Part shown: positions 25,218-33,750 of the stretch, piece after piece | Numbering within the stretch: position 1 is the first letter of the stretch | Layout: each line of letters begins with the position of its first letter | Assembly: GCA_039024315.1 (NCBI GenBank) | Contig: JBCCQN010000041.1 | Location: forward strand, 1 to 46,054 | Length of the DNA: 46,054 nt | Direction of reading: 5' to 3' | DNA from: JBCAWW01 sp039024315 | Lineage (GTDB): Bacteria; Bacteroidota; Bacteroidia; J057 | Made by a program: the position numbers and the translations under genes | Notes under the pieces: model-generated | The model's input: only the letters and a program-made list of their open reading frames with translations | Databases searched by the model: none | What the model was told of the DNA's origin: nothing

Positions 25218-26249
25218 ATGACTAGAATGCGCTACTTACTCATGATAAGCACTGCTTTGTGCTTGTTTGGCTTTAAGGGGGGTACTCCTGCGGAGAACGC
25301 CAGCACGCTTTTCTTGGAAGATGATATCATCCATGTACGTTTAAAAGCAGACTTCAAAGCCATTTTAGATGACCGAGGAGAAGAACGAGCTTATCACCAA
25401 GCTACCATTAGTTGGAATGACTCCTTGGGGCATCAAGGAGAACTGCCCTTGCGGGTCAAAGTGAGAGGAAATTTTCGCCGCTCAAAAGCCAATTGCGCAT
25501 TTCCGCCTTTACGGCTAAATTTTGATGATGGCGTGGAGGGAACCCTATTCGAGGGGCAAAACAAACTCAAACTGGTAACGCATTGTCAATCGGGAGCTTC
25601 TTATCAACAGTTTATTTTGCAGGAATACTTGATGTATAAGATATACAATGAGCTTACGGATTACAGCTTTAGGGTCCGCTTGTTGAAAGTGATATACGAA
25701 GATGAGTCAGGACGTCTAAAACCTACGGTTCGTTATGGCTTCTTGATCGAAGACGAGGATGCAGTTGCGGCACGTAATGGTGCCAAATCGTTTGAAGGGG
25801 AAGGGGTTCACCCTAATGAAACCAATAAGGAAATAGAAGTCTTATTGTCTATGTACGAATTTATGATTGGCAATACTGATTGGTCTATTCCCGGAATGCA
25901 CAACATCAAGTTAATCCGCACCAATCCGGCAGAACCTCCCATCGCCGTACCTTATGATTTCGATTGGTGTGGGATTATTGCTACGCCCTATGCAAAGCCC
26001 AATCCTAGTCTAGGCATTGAATCCGTAAGAATCCGGCTATACCGTGGATTTTGTGCTACGGATGAACAATGGGCGGCAAGCATCGCCCGTTTCAATGAAA
26101 AAAAAGCAGAGATTTACTCCTTGTATAATGATTGTCCTGATTTAAAAGGCAAAACCCGCAAGAGAGCAATTAATTATTTAGATGATTTTTATGAGATTAT
26201 CAATTCCGAAAAGAGAATGAAGCGTGAGCTGCTTTCTCAATGCCGATAA
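25218..26249 (+). CDS. Secreted protein with kinase-like (CotH/HipA-type) motifs
   Basis: A 343-aa exported protein that I recognise only as a conserved uncharacterised Bacteroidota type. A signal peptide is followed by a spacer, then by beta-rich sequence with RVKVRGNFRRSKANCAFPPLRL and KLKLVTHC. Further on, IGNTDWSIPGMHNIKLI and VPYDFDWCG resemble the catalytic-loop and metal-binding motifs of CotH/HipA/PI3K-like kinases (an Asn-x-Asp...His-Asn loop and a DFD-like motif). Kinase activity outside the cytoplasm is inference. A palindromic element encodes TPAENAS right after the signal peptide. ATG at 25218 was chosen; 25227 is also possible. Confidence 0.7.
   Translation: MTRMRYLLMISTALCLFGFKGGTPAENASTLFLEDDIIHVRLKADFKAILDDRGEERAYHQATISWNDSLGHQGELPLRVKVRGNFRRSKANCAFPPLRLNFDDGVEGTLFEGQNKLKLVTHCQSGASYQQFILQEYLMYKIYNELTDYSFRVRLLKVIYEDESGRLKPTVRYGFLIEDEDAVAARNGAKSFEGEGVHPNETNKEIEVLLSMYEFMIGNTDWSIPGMHNIKLIRTNPAEPPIAVPYDFDWCGIIATPYAKPNPSLGIESVRIRLYRGFCATDEQWAASIARFNEKKAEIYSLYNDCPDLKGKTRKRAINYLDDFYEIINSEKRMKRELLSQCR
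25283..25301 (-). repeat. Palindromic element variant inside CDS
   Basis: TACTCCTGCGGAGAACGCC is the element with TCC...GGA arm changes that still pair (CTCC/GGAG). It is read in frame as TPAENA, the same register as the TAAQNA and SAAQNA copies. It sits in the linker just after the signal peptide. Confidence 0.5.
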
Positions 26250-26293
26250 TTTTATAATGTAATTTTAAATAACACTGTTAATGAAAGTTTTAC
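26250..26293 (+). repeat. Direct repeat A flanking NTF2-like gene
   Basis: A 44-nt AT-rich stretch that contains the ATG of the NTF2-like gene. It matches 26821-26864 with about four mismatches and two single-base gaps, and ends in AAAGTTTTAC in both. Its centre TAACACTGTTA is the reverse complement of the centre of copy B. Confidence 0.6.
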
Positions 26294-26790
26294 GGAAAAG
26301 CTTCCCGATTATTCAAGACTTTAGCAAGCTATGCTTATCCCTTATGCTGCTAGGGTGGGGCAGTGGTCTTTTGGCTCAAGAATCTACCAAGGCGATAACA
26401 GAAGAGGCTAGGGTAGAGGCAGCGGTCAATAGGATGTTTGAGGGTATGTACAAAGGGGACTCTGCGATGGTCCATAGTGTTATGGGAGAAGATGTCCGCT
26501 TTGAGACGACCACATTTAACAAAGAAGGTGATCCGGTATTGTTTCAAGGTTCCTTAGAAAGTTTCCTCGAGGCCGTAGGGACTCCACATGATGCTATCTG
26601 GGATGAACGTATCTCAAATCTCAAGGTGATGATAGACGATAATCTTGCGATCGCTTGGATGGATTATTCATTTTATGTAGGAGAAAATTTTAGCCATTGT
26701 GGGGTAAATGCGATGAGTCTTTTTCGGTCTCCAGATGGGTGGGAAATCATTTACATAATCGACACTCGCCGAAAAGAAAATTGTAAATAG
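26281..26790 (+). CDS. Secreted NTF2-like (SnoaL/DUF4440-type) protein
   Basis: A 169-aa protein with a signal peptide (cleavage near LLAQ, residue about 33) and an NTF2-like cone fold: helix VEAAVNRMFEGMYKGDSAMVHSVM, strands VRFETTTF, a helical LESFLEAVG segment, then long strands NLKVMIDDNLAIAWMDYSFYV, CGVNAMSLFRS and GWEIIYIIDTRRK. Such proteins are binding modules or small enzymes of unknown substrate. The gene starts inside one copy of a direct repeat and a second copy follows its stop, so the gene may have moved or duplicated as a cassette. It is 31 bp after the kinase-like gene. Confidence 0.85.
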   Translation: MKVLRKSFPIIQDFSKLCLSLMLLGWGSGLLAQESTKAITEEARVEAAVNRMFEGMYKGDSAMVHSVMGEDVRFETTTFNKEGDPVLFQGSLESFLEAVGTPHDAIWDERISNLKVMIDDNLAIAWMDYSFYVGENFSHCGVNAMSLFRSPDGWEIIYIIDTRRKENCK

Positions 26791-26820
26791 CGGCTAAAAC
26801 TGTATAGGAGTTATTACTGA

Positions 26821-26864
26821 TTTTATAAATGTTATTAAAAATAACAGTGTTAATAAAGTTTTAC
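26821..26864 (+). repeat. Direct repeat B flanking NTF2-like gene
   Basis: Partner of 26250-26293. The base that makes the ATG in copy A is deleted here (TTAATAAAG against TTAATGAAAG), so it cannot start translation. The gene-free stretch 26791-27137 holds this repeat, two palindromic element copies and a long hairpin. Confidence 0.6.
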
Positions 26865-26969
26865 CTACTATAGCCCAATCCTCTGTGTCCAAGTGAGTGC
26901 TCTTTGGAGATTTACCTCCTGATAGCTTTGCTATTGGCGTTAAGATACTGAGGGATTATTACTGGTTTT

Positions 26970-26989
26970 CTGCTTCGCAGAACGCTTAT
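26970..26989 (-). repeat. Palindromic element copy (intergenic)
   Basis: TCTGCTTCGCAGAACGCTTA. Here the stem extends to TTCTGC/GCAGAA around a TTC loop (26969-26983), longer than in other copies. Confidence 0.8.
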
Positions 26990-27028
26990 TACCAGCCCCT
27001 TAGAGCTTTACATTGAATCCCTTTTTGA

Positions 27029-27067
27029 GCAGGTGCCTAATCCCGATCTTCGGGATTAGGCACCTGC
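27029..27067. terminator. Strong symmetric hairpin between convergent genes
   Basis: A perfect 18-bp stem (GCAGGTGCCTAATCCCGA, 27029-27046, and its complement, 27050-27067) around a 3-nt TCT loop. It has no T-run on either side, so it may not be a classical intrinsic terminator. Its place between convergent ends (26790 plus, 27138 minus) would suit a bidirectional stop or an mRNA-protecting 3' structure. Confidence 0.6.
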
Positions 27068-27098
27068 CTGTCCATCCTTACTGCATTTATCACAAGAA

Positions 27099-27120
27099 TA
27101 AGCGTTCTGCGAAGCAGTAA
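27099..27120 (+). repeat. Palindromic element copy (intergenic)
   Basis: GCGTTCTGCGAAGCAGTAA preceded by TAA, the consensus copy. It lies 17 bp from the 3' end of the permease gene and is inverted relative to the copy at 26970. Confidence 0.8.
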
Positions 27121-27137
27121 TCCCTAAAACAATCTCC

Positions 27138-29816
27138 CTAATGCTCTCCATTAATCGCAATCAGGGGCTGTGAGCGGATAATCTTCATACTTTGGAGACT
27201 TACCAAAGTAAGAATCAATAGTAGGGCAGTCATACCGGCTAGAAGGACGATCCCAAAGTGTGGCTCAATCCTAATAGCAAAGTTTTCCAGCCAACGGTTG
27301 GCAAAATAAAGGGCGATGGGCAGGGCAATCACAGTGGCGATACCGACTAAGTACAGGTATTCTTTTTGAAAGACACCCAAGATGTCCAGACTGCTAGCAC
27401 CTAAAACTTTGCGGATACCCATTTCCTTTTGGCGGCTGAAAGCTAAATAGGATACTACGCCGGCTAATCCTGTCAAACAAAGTAAAATAGCCACTAAACT
27501 CAGGCCACCCATTAAAATCCCTGCTTGGCGTTCTGAAGCATAAAGTTCTGCGAGGCGGTCAGATAAAAACTGATACTGAAAGGGCGTTTTGACCTCGACC
27601 TCTTTATAAGCTGTTTCGATTTTGCGAATAAGTTGAGGCCAATTGGGACTTTCGGCTCGAATGAGCATTTCATAGACATATTCGGGCTTGGCGCTAACAT
27701 TAATCAATAAAGATTGGCTAGCATATTTGAGACTAAAATATTTGTAATCCTCAATAATGCCATCTATGGTGTGGGGAAAACCATAACCATAGTCTGACTC
27801 TTCATTTTCATATTCAGGCTCACTGATCAAGACTTCGCCGATCAAGGCTTGTGGAGGCACCCCTTTACTTTTAGCCAGTTTATCAGCTGCGGTTTGGTTG
27901 ATGAGGAAGATATTTTTTCGTCCCTCTTGCAGTAGGCTGCAGGGAGGACAATCAATCCCTAGGGTTTGAATGCTTCCTAAGCTAAAATATTGATCTGTGC
28001 CATCTGATAAAGTCAGCTCTGTATCGAGCATTTTGTAGGTGCTCTGGTTAAACATATCTACACCAGGTACTCCATTGGCCCCGATAGCTTGAATCTCTGG
28101 TATTGACTCCAAGCGACTTTTTAAGGCTTGGTATTTTTCTGGGCCTGTGAGTGGAAAGTAAATGATACCCTCCTTTTGATAACCTAAGTTTTGAGTTTGA
28201 ATCAAGTTCATCTGCTGGTAGATGAAATAGGTGAGACTCAGTAGGCCCACTACCATGACAAACTGGGTGCTCAAAAGACCATTTCGGAAGTTTATCAAAC
28301 GTCCAAACTGGATTACTTTTGGGGTTTTACCAAATAAACGCAGCATACTACTGCCACCATATTTTAGTGCGGGATAGGCGGCACTCAATAGGCCGGTGAA
28401 GACAATTAAAGCTAAAAGGCTCAAAACATTGCTCAAACTAAATAGGCTAAGAGCTTCCAGTCTAATGTCCATCAATTCATTGAAATAGGGTAGGAGGAGG
28501 GCAAGAGCTAGCAAGCATATTGGAAAAGCCAATAGGGCCATGAGCAAGGATTCTGCGCTCAACTGTAACCCAATATCAATCCCTCTAGCCCCTAAGACTT
28601 TACGCACGCCCAATTCCTTTTGGCGTTCAACGTACATCGCAATGGAAAGATTGGTGTAGTTGATAATGATAATCAGGAGGATAATTAAGGCTACACTAGC
28701 AAAACTAAGTATATAAGCCCGATTGCCATTGGGCTTTAATTCATAAAGTGTTTCTAGGCGAAAGTGTATATCCTTAAGGGGGATAGCTTCAAATCCTTTG
28801 AAAAGGGGATCCTCGAGGTAGCGCGGATAAATTTGCGCTAAGTTCTGGTGTAGCTGACCTAGGAGGGGAGAAGGCTCACTATTTTCGGCTAAAGTGAAGT
28901 AGGTGTAGGCGGCCCAGCCAGGAATAGTAGGGAGATGAAGAATGATATTGAAATCAAAATGGGTATTGCTAGGAAGATCCTTGACTACTCCTACAAGCTC
29001 ATATTTACTGCCTTGTATTTCGATTTCTTTACCAATTAGTTCCCTGTCAGCCCACTTAGATCCAAACCAGCGGCTGGTTTGTGATTCGCTTAGGATTATT
29101 TTACCATAGTCGCCAAAAGCCATGGTCGGATTTCCTAATAAAAATTTTAAGCCAAAGATTTGTTGAAACTCCTGACCCGTATTAGTAAAAAGTATCTGTT
29201 CTGCGATTAGTTCTCGCTCATCAAAGCGGACGTAAAACTGACTAGTATTAGTTGGCGCGGTACCAGAGAGGCTAAAGTGACAGGCCTGCTCTACTTCCGC
29301 TTTGTCTTTGAGAAAGTTGACGACTTGTAATTGGGTTTTTTGATCTGAACCATAATAGTCATTGAAAGACATGCAAGTATATACCTGTTCGCGATATTGG
29401 TTCATCAAACGGTAAGTACGATCTGCTTGGGGAAGATGCCGATCATAAGTCAGCTCATGCTTGAGATAAACGCCAATGATGCTGATGACTGTTAGGCCAA
29501 CACTAAGGCCTAAAAGATTGATCAGGCTAAAACTTTTGCGTTTGAGGATATTGCGCAAAGCTACTTTGAAATAGCTATCAATCATGGGGAGAAACTGTTT
29601 AGCATGAGAATATTTTTCGAAGGCGTAGGGCTTGAAAAAGCGGAATACGTCAAGTATGTATTGGTTTCGCGCATACTTGATGCTCCTTGTTTTGACTCGG
29701 TATTGATACGCTTCAAAGAGATCTCCTTGGATTTCTTCGATTAACTCCTCGGCTACGAAATACTCCAAGAAGCTCGTTGCCCATTTGGGAGGCTGTGGTA
29801 GAGGCTTTGCTTTCAT
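27138..29816 (-). CDS. ABC transporter permease, FtsX/MacB type with prefix domain
   Basis: An 892-aa inner-membrane protein. The N-terminal 75 residues (PPKWATSFLEYFVAEELIEEIQGDLFEAY) match the permease prefix domain found fused to FtsX proteins in Bacteroidota. A transmembrane helix and MacB-like periplasmic domain come next, then a three-helix FtsX core, followed by a second half with the same layout. The paired ELGVRKVLGARG and EMGIRKVLGASS signatures mark the two FtsX cores. No ATPase gene is adjacent. The start is ATG at 29816, which overlaps the padR stop as ATGA; a GTG at 29837 is the alternative. PadR most likely controls it. Confidence 0.9.
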   Translation of the reverse strand: MKAKPLPQPPKWATSFLEYFVAEELIEEIQGDLFEAYQYRVKTRSIKYARNQYILDVFRFFKPYAFEKYSHAKQFLPMIDSYFKVALRNILKRKSFSLINLLGLSVGLTVISIIGVYLKHELTYDRHLPQADRTYRLMNQYREQVYTCMSFNDYYGSDQKTQLQVVNFLKDKAEVEQACHFSLSGTAPTNTSQFYVRFDERELIAEQILFTNTGQEFQQIFGLKFLLGNPTMAFGDYGKIILSESQTSRWFGSKWADRELIGKEIEIQGSKYELVGVVKDLPSNTHFDFNIILHLPTIPGWAAYTYFTLAENSEPSPLLGQLHQNLAQIYPRYLEDPLFKGFEAIPLKDIHFRLETLYELKPNGNRAYILSFASVALIILLIIIINYTNLSIAMYVERQKELGVRKVLGARGIDIGLQLSAESLLMALLAFPICLLALALLLPYFNELMDIRLEALSLFSLSNVLSLLALIVFTGLLSAAYPALKYGGSSMLRLFGKTPKVIQFGRLINFRNGLLSTQFVMVVGLLSLTYFIYQQMNLIQTQNLGYQKEGIIYFPLTGPEKYQALKSRLESIPEIQAIGANGVPGVDMFNQSTYKMLDTELTLSDGTDQYFSLGSIQTLGIDCPPCSLLQEGRKNIFLINQTAADKLAKSKGVPPQALIGEVLISEPEYENEESDYGYGFPHTIDGIIEDYKYFSLKYASQSLLINVSAKPEYVYEMLIRAESPNWPQLIRKIETAYKEVEVKTPFQYQFLSDRLAELYASERQAGILMGGLSLVAILLCLTGLAGVVSYLAFSRQKEMGIRKVLGASSLDILGVFQKEYLYLVGIATVIALPIALYFANRWLENFAIRIEPHFGIVLLAGMTALLLILTLVSLQSMKIIRSQPLIAINGEH

Positions 29817-30124
29817 AAGTCTGGAATTAGTTTCCACAACTTCTGGCGCGAAGCTTTGATCTCAGCGATAGCAGCCTGCCCCGCAGCAGTTGCCGTGAAA
29901 ATGCGCTTTCTTCGCCCCCCTCGCTCAGCACTTGCCCCACCCATATGGCTACTGATTAAGCCCTTTTTTTCTAAGCGGGACATGACGGCATGGATGGCGC
30001 TGATCGAAATACTCTTTTGCATATGTTCCTCATATGCTTTGCTGACAGAGAAGCCATAAGCATCCTCCTTCATCAACATGATTAGCAAGAGGACAGTTTC
30101 TTCTAAATACCCTAATCCTTTCAT
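29813..30124 (-). CDS. PadR-family transcriptional regulator
   Basis: A 103-aa winged-helix regulator. It begins MKGLGYLEETVLLLIMLMKEDAYGFSV and contains the recognition region SISISAIHAVMSRLEKKGLISS and the wing with GGRRKRIFTATAAGQAAIAEI, all typical of PadR proteins that partner prefix-domain FtsX permeases in Bacteroidota. It lacks the long C-terminal dimerisation extension, as expected for the short subfamily. ATG at 30124 was chosen over the TTG at 30154 because it opens with the family sequence. It is translationally coupled to the permease. Two identical 14-bp repeats upstream are candidate operators. Confidence 0.9.
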   Translation of the reverse strand: MKGLGYLEETVLLLIMLMKEDAYGFSVSKAYEEHMQKSISISAIHAVMSRLEKKGLISSHMGGASAERGGRRKRIFTATAAGQAAIAEIKASRQKLWKLIPDL

Positions 30125-30128
30125 TTCA

Positions 30129-30187
30129 TCAATACTTGTAGAATAAATAAGCAAAAAATTAGTGCTGATTTTTTCAATACTTGTAGA
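30129..30187. promoter_or_regulatory. Paired operator candidates upstream of padR
   Basis: TCAATACTTGTAGA occurs exactly at 30129-30142 and 30174-30187, 45 bp apart start to start (about four helical turns). Each contains the small inverted repeat TAC-TT-GTA. The proximal copy ends right at the padR leader. This fits a PadR dimer pair binding its own promoter. Confidence 0.5.
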
Positions 30188-30303
30188 TTTTGGATGAAAA
30201 AAGGAAATTCAAACGATAAATGCAAAAAATTCGTAGCATCAGTTGAGAAAATCAGTTGCTCTACTTATAGTTAAATAAAATCACACTGTCAGGATAAGTT
30301 TTT

Positions 30304-31107
30304 ATGAAAACATCAAAAGAATTTCAAGCCAATCGAGATAACTGGAACCAACGCACTGCGATACATGTTGAATCTGATTTTTATGAGCTAGAGGCTTTCA
30401 AACAGGGAAAAAATGTCCTTAGGCAACTCGAATTAGCGGAACTAGGAGAAGTTCAAGGTAAAAGTCTTCTTCATCTACAGTGTCATTTTGGTATGGATAC
30501 TCTTTCCTGGGCTAGGCTGGGGGCCAAAGTTGCGGGAGTAGATTTTTCGGATACGGCGATAGAACAAGCCAATCAGCTCGCCAATGAACTCAATATTAAG
30601 GCTGAGTTTATTTTGAGTGATGTTTACAGTGCTCCCAAGGTGCATCAGGAGAAATATGATATTGTTTTTACTTCTTACGGTACGATTGGTTGGTTACCGG
30701 ATCTTGATAAATGGGCTGCTGTGATCAAACATTTTCTCAAAGATGGGGGTACCTTTTATATGGCAGATTTTCATCCGGTGGTATGGATGTTTGATGATCA
30801 TTTCCATAAGGTCACGTATTCTTATTTTAATGAAGGCCCTGACTTTGAGTTGTCAGAAGGTACTTATGCGGATCGGGAGTCTGAAGTTTCGGGGGGCACT
30901 TACTTTTGGAGCCATTCTATCAGTGAGATTATCATGGCCTTGAAAAATGCTGGTTTAGAGCTAGAATTTTTGCACGAGCATAATTATATCAATTGGAACT
31001 GTCTGCAAGGACTAGAAGAAATCGGTCCCTACCAGTATATTCTGCCGCAATGGGGACATAAGGCACCTTATATGTACTCCATCAAAGCTCACAATAAACG
31101 TGCATAA
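30304..31107 (+). CDS. Class I SAM-dependent methyltransferase
   Basis: A 267-aa cytosolic methyltransferase. The SAM-binding motif appears as LLHLQCHFGMDTLSWARLGAKVAGVDFSDTAIEQA (about residues 54-90); LQCHFG replaces the usual DLGCGxG, a substitution known in this subfamily. ILSDVY (motif III), DIVFTSYGTIGWLPDLDKWA and FLKDGGTFYMADFHP complete the fold. A C-terminal insertion of about 70 residues (WMFDDHFHKVTYSYF...EGTYADRES) probably covers the substrate. No functional partner is evident; the M14 peptidase gene follows after 95 bp. The substrate is unknown. Confidence 0.85.
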   Translation: MKTSKEFQANRDNWNQRTAIHVESDFYELEAFKQGKNVLRQLELAELGEVQGKSLLHLQCHFGMDTLSWARLGAKVAGVDFSDTAIEQANQLANELNIKAEFILSDVYSAPKVHQEKYDIVFTSYGTIGWLPDLDKWAAVIKHFLKDGGTFYMADFHPVVWMFDDHFHKVTYSYFNEGPDFELSEGTYADRESEVSGGTYFWSHSISEIIMALKNAGLELEFLHEHNYINWNCLQGLEEIGPYQYILPQWGHKAPYMYSIKAHNKRA

Positions 31108-31202
31108 GGCTGATTCTTCCCAAGAATTACTCATAAGTCTTATTGTAAGAGTAAGGGCCTATCTGTATATTCTGCCCCAATTACCAATACGACCTAAGAT
31201 TT

Positions 31203-33746
31203 ATGCGTGCCTTTTCCTTTCTCTTCCTTCTAGGAACGATTCTCTCTGTCTATTCCCAGTCCAATCTTTCTTACTATCTACCAGCAGATCAAAAATATGA
31301 CCCTAGCGTTCCGACACCCCAGCAAGTATTAGGCTTTGAGGTGGGGGAGTGGCATGCCAGGCATGACCAGCAGTTAAGGTATATGGAGACCTTGGCCAAG
31401 CAATCCCCTCGTATCAAAATCGATACCTTAGGCTATTCGCATGAACTTCGACCTATCGTGCATCTCTCCATCAGTACGCCCGATAACTTAGCTCGTCTTG
31501 AGGAAATTCGCTTAGAACATATCAAGCTGGTCTCAGGAGAAAAAACTGAGCGTTCTCCAGAGGAGATGCCTATGGTACTATGGATGGGCTATAACATTCA
31601 TGGTAACGAAGCCAGTGGGGGTAATGCTGCCTTGCTTGCTGCCTATCACCTAGCGGCAGCTCAAGGCGAAGAGATTGAGCAAAAGTTGGCTAATATGGTC
31701 ATACTGCTGGATCCCTGTTACAATCCCGATGGGTTTGACCGTTTTGCGGGCTGGGTAAATATGCATAAAGGCATCAAGGTGGTAAATACGGATCCTAACA
31801 GTAGGGAGCATAATGAGGTATGGCCCAGAGCGCGGACCAATCATTATTGGTTTGACCTCAATCGCGATTGGTTGCTCGTGAGACATCCAGAATCTCAAGC
31901 CCGTATCGCTCAGTTTCATCGTTGGAAGCCCAACTTATTGACGGACCATCATGAAATGGGGACCAATTCTACCTTCTTCTTTCAACCAGGCGTACCTTCT
32001 CGCAATCATCCGCTGACGCCTAAAGCTACTTTCGATCTCCATGATGAACTTGCTACGTATCACGCCAAGGCCTTAGACGAGATTGGTTCTCTTTATTACA
32101 GTAAGGAGGGTTTTGATGACTTTTACTATGGCAAGGGTTCTACTTATCCCGATATCAATGGCGCTGTGGGGATATTATTTGAGCAGGCCTCAAGTAGGGG
32201 CCATGCACAGACACGCAGCGATGGTACCGTCATGACCTTTGCTTTTACCATTCGCAATCAGTTTCGGACTTCGCTTTCTACCATTGAAGGTGCATTTGAA
32301 ATGCGGCAATCATTTTTGCAGCATCAGGCCGAATTTTATCGTTCTGCGAAGCAGGAAGCCAAATCTGATCCTATCAAAGCCTATATTTTTGGCGCGCCTG
32401 AAGATACTCGTCGGGCCGCTGAACTGGCGAATTTGATCAATCAACATGATATCGCTATCTACCATCCCCAAAATACGATCAAAAGTGGGGGAGATACTTA
32501 TGTAGCAGAAGAGTCTTTTATTATTCCCCTCGAGCAAGCCCAATACCGCTTAATCAAGGCAATGTTTGAGCGCCGAACTAGCTTCACTGACAGTCTTTTT
32601 TATGATGTCTCGGCTTGGACCTTGCCTTTGGCTTTCAACCTTCAGGACGCAGGGCTTAGTGCCGCTGAGTTTCGGGCAGCCGGCCTTGCCGAACGCTTAT
32701 CCTCCATCGCATATTACGAGGGGAAAATCTTAGGGGAGGAGGAACCTTATGCCTATGTATTTGGCTGGGAAAACTACTATGCGCCTCGTTTGCTCAATCA
32801 ATTGATGGAGGCAGGGCTCAAACTAAAAGTCGCGAACAAAGCGTTCCGCAGCGCGGCAGGACAAGATTTTGCACCTGGGAGTATATTGCTACCGGTAGTA
32901 GGTCAATCCTTAAATGCTGCTGAAATTAGAAGTATGCTACAAAAAGGCGCGCAAGAAAACAGCATCGACATCTATGGCTTAGGCACTGGGCACACTGATG
33001 GTGTCAATCTCGGTAGCAATAGCTTTTCGTATATCAAACCCAAAAAGATTTTGCTGATGACGGGCGACAATGTGAGTAGTTACGAAGCAGGCGAAGTATG
33101 GCATCTTTTGGACCAGCGTTATGAGATTGATGCTACCCATATAGAAACGAATGATTTCGGCAAATTGAGACTCTCCGAATATGATGTCATCATCATGCCC
33201 AATGGAAATTATAGTAAGATCAGCGCTTATACTACTAATCTTTCTAGCTGGCTTGCTGAGGGGGGAACTATTGTAGCTTGGAAAAGTGCCCTTAATTGGT
33301 TGCATACGCAAGGATTAGCAAATTTTGACTTTAAGCGGAAGTCGCAAAATCTGGATAAAAATCTGCCTTATGGTGATCGTAGCAATCGATCTGGTGCTCA
33401 GGTGATTGGAGGAGCGATTTTGGAAGCTCAATTTGACCTTAGTCATCCTTTGGCCTATGGTTATCGCTCTGAAAACCTGCCGGTCTTCAAAAATAGTTCG
33501 ATCATGTTACAGCCTTCCGCCAAACCCTATGTCAATCCCTTGATGTACAGCGAGAAGCCTTTACTAAGCGGGTATCTATCAGAGGCTAATGCAGATGCTC
33601 TATCTGGTGCGGCGGCGGCTCAAATCGTCAAAAGGGGGCGAGGGAGAATCGTTGCCTTGGCGGATAATCCCAATTTTAGAGCCTTTTGGTATGGTACTAA
33701 TCGATTGATGATCAATGGGATCTACTTTGGTTCTATGATGAACTAG
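31203..33746 (+). CDS. M14-family zinc carboxypeptidase, secreted
   Basis: An 847-aa exported peptidase: signal peptide MRAFSFLFLLGTILSVYSQ, then an M14 carboxypeptidase domain with zinc ligands His133 and Glu136 in NIHGNEASGG and a third His in LLTDHHEMGTN (249/250). DPCYNPDGFDRF and FDLNRDW supply substrate residues and GILFEQASSRG the catalytic Glu. The C-terminal part (about 620-760), with KKILLMTGDNVSSYEAGEVWHLLDQRYEID, resembles a class I glutamine amidotransferase/DJ-1 fold, as in other large Bacteroidota M14 proteins. Two element-like stretches lie in frame (32340, 32838). Its stop is 4 bp from the convergent gene. Confidence 0.9.
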   Translation: MRAFSFLFLLGTILSVYSQSNLSYYLPADQKYDPSVPTPQQVLGFEVGEWHARHDQQLRYMETLAKQSPRIKIDTLGYSHELRPIVHLSISTPDNLARLEEIRLEHIKLVSGEKTERSPEEMPMVLWMGYNIHGNEASGGNAALLAAYHLAAAQGEEIEQKLANMVILLDPCYNPDGFDRFAGWVNMHKGIKVVNTDPNSREHNEVWPRARTNHYWFDLNRDWLLVRHPESQARIAQFHRWKPNLLTDHHEMGTNSTFFFQPGVPSRNHPLTPKATFDLHDELATYHAKALDEIGSLYYSKEGFDDFYYGKGSTYPDINGAVGILFEQASSRGHAQTRSDGTVMTFAFTIRNQFRTSLSTIEGAFEMRQSFLQHQAEFYRSAKQEAKSDPIKAYIFGAPEDTRRAAELANLINQHDIAIYHPQNTIKSGGDTYVAEESFIIPLEQAQYRLIKAMFERRTSFTDSLFYDVSAWTLPLAFNLQDAGLSAAEFRAAGLAERLSSIAYYEGKILGEEEPYAYVFGWENYYAPRLLNQLMEAGLKLKVANKAFRSAAGQDFAPGSILLPVVGQSLNAAEIRSMLQKGAQENSIDIYGLGTGHTDGVNLGSNSFSYIKPKKILLMTGDNVSSYEAGEVWHLLDQRYEIDATHIETNDFGKLRLSEYDVIIMPNGNYSKISAYTTNLSSWLAEGGTIVAWKSALNWLHTQGLANFDFKRKSQNLDKNLPYGDRSNRSGAQVIGGAILEAQFDLSHPLAYGYRSENLPVFKNSSIMLQPSAKPYVNPLMYSEKPLLSGYLSEANADALSGAAAAQIVKRGRGRIVALADNPNFRAFWYGTNRLMINGIYFGSMMN
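32340..32357 (+). repeat. Palindromic element copy inside M14 CDS
   Basis: CGTTCTGCGAAGCAGGAA matches the consensus for 15 of its first 16 bases and keeps the GCGAAGC core. It is read as RSAKQE in the helix after FYRSA. Confidence 0.5.
32838..32860 (+). repeat. Palindromic element variant inside M14 CDS
   Basis: AAAGCGTTCCGCAGCGCGGC: the left half matches the element (GCGTTCCGC) and the right half is rearranged. It is read as KAFRSAAG in the middle domain. Confidence 0.4.
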
Positions 33747-33750
33747 GCGT

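Noticed and set aside
31031..31180. Near-repeat GTATATTCTGCC at 31034 and 31164
   Set aside because: It is only about 16 nt long and lies at the end of a gene and its 3' gap, too short to call a duplication.
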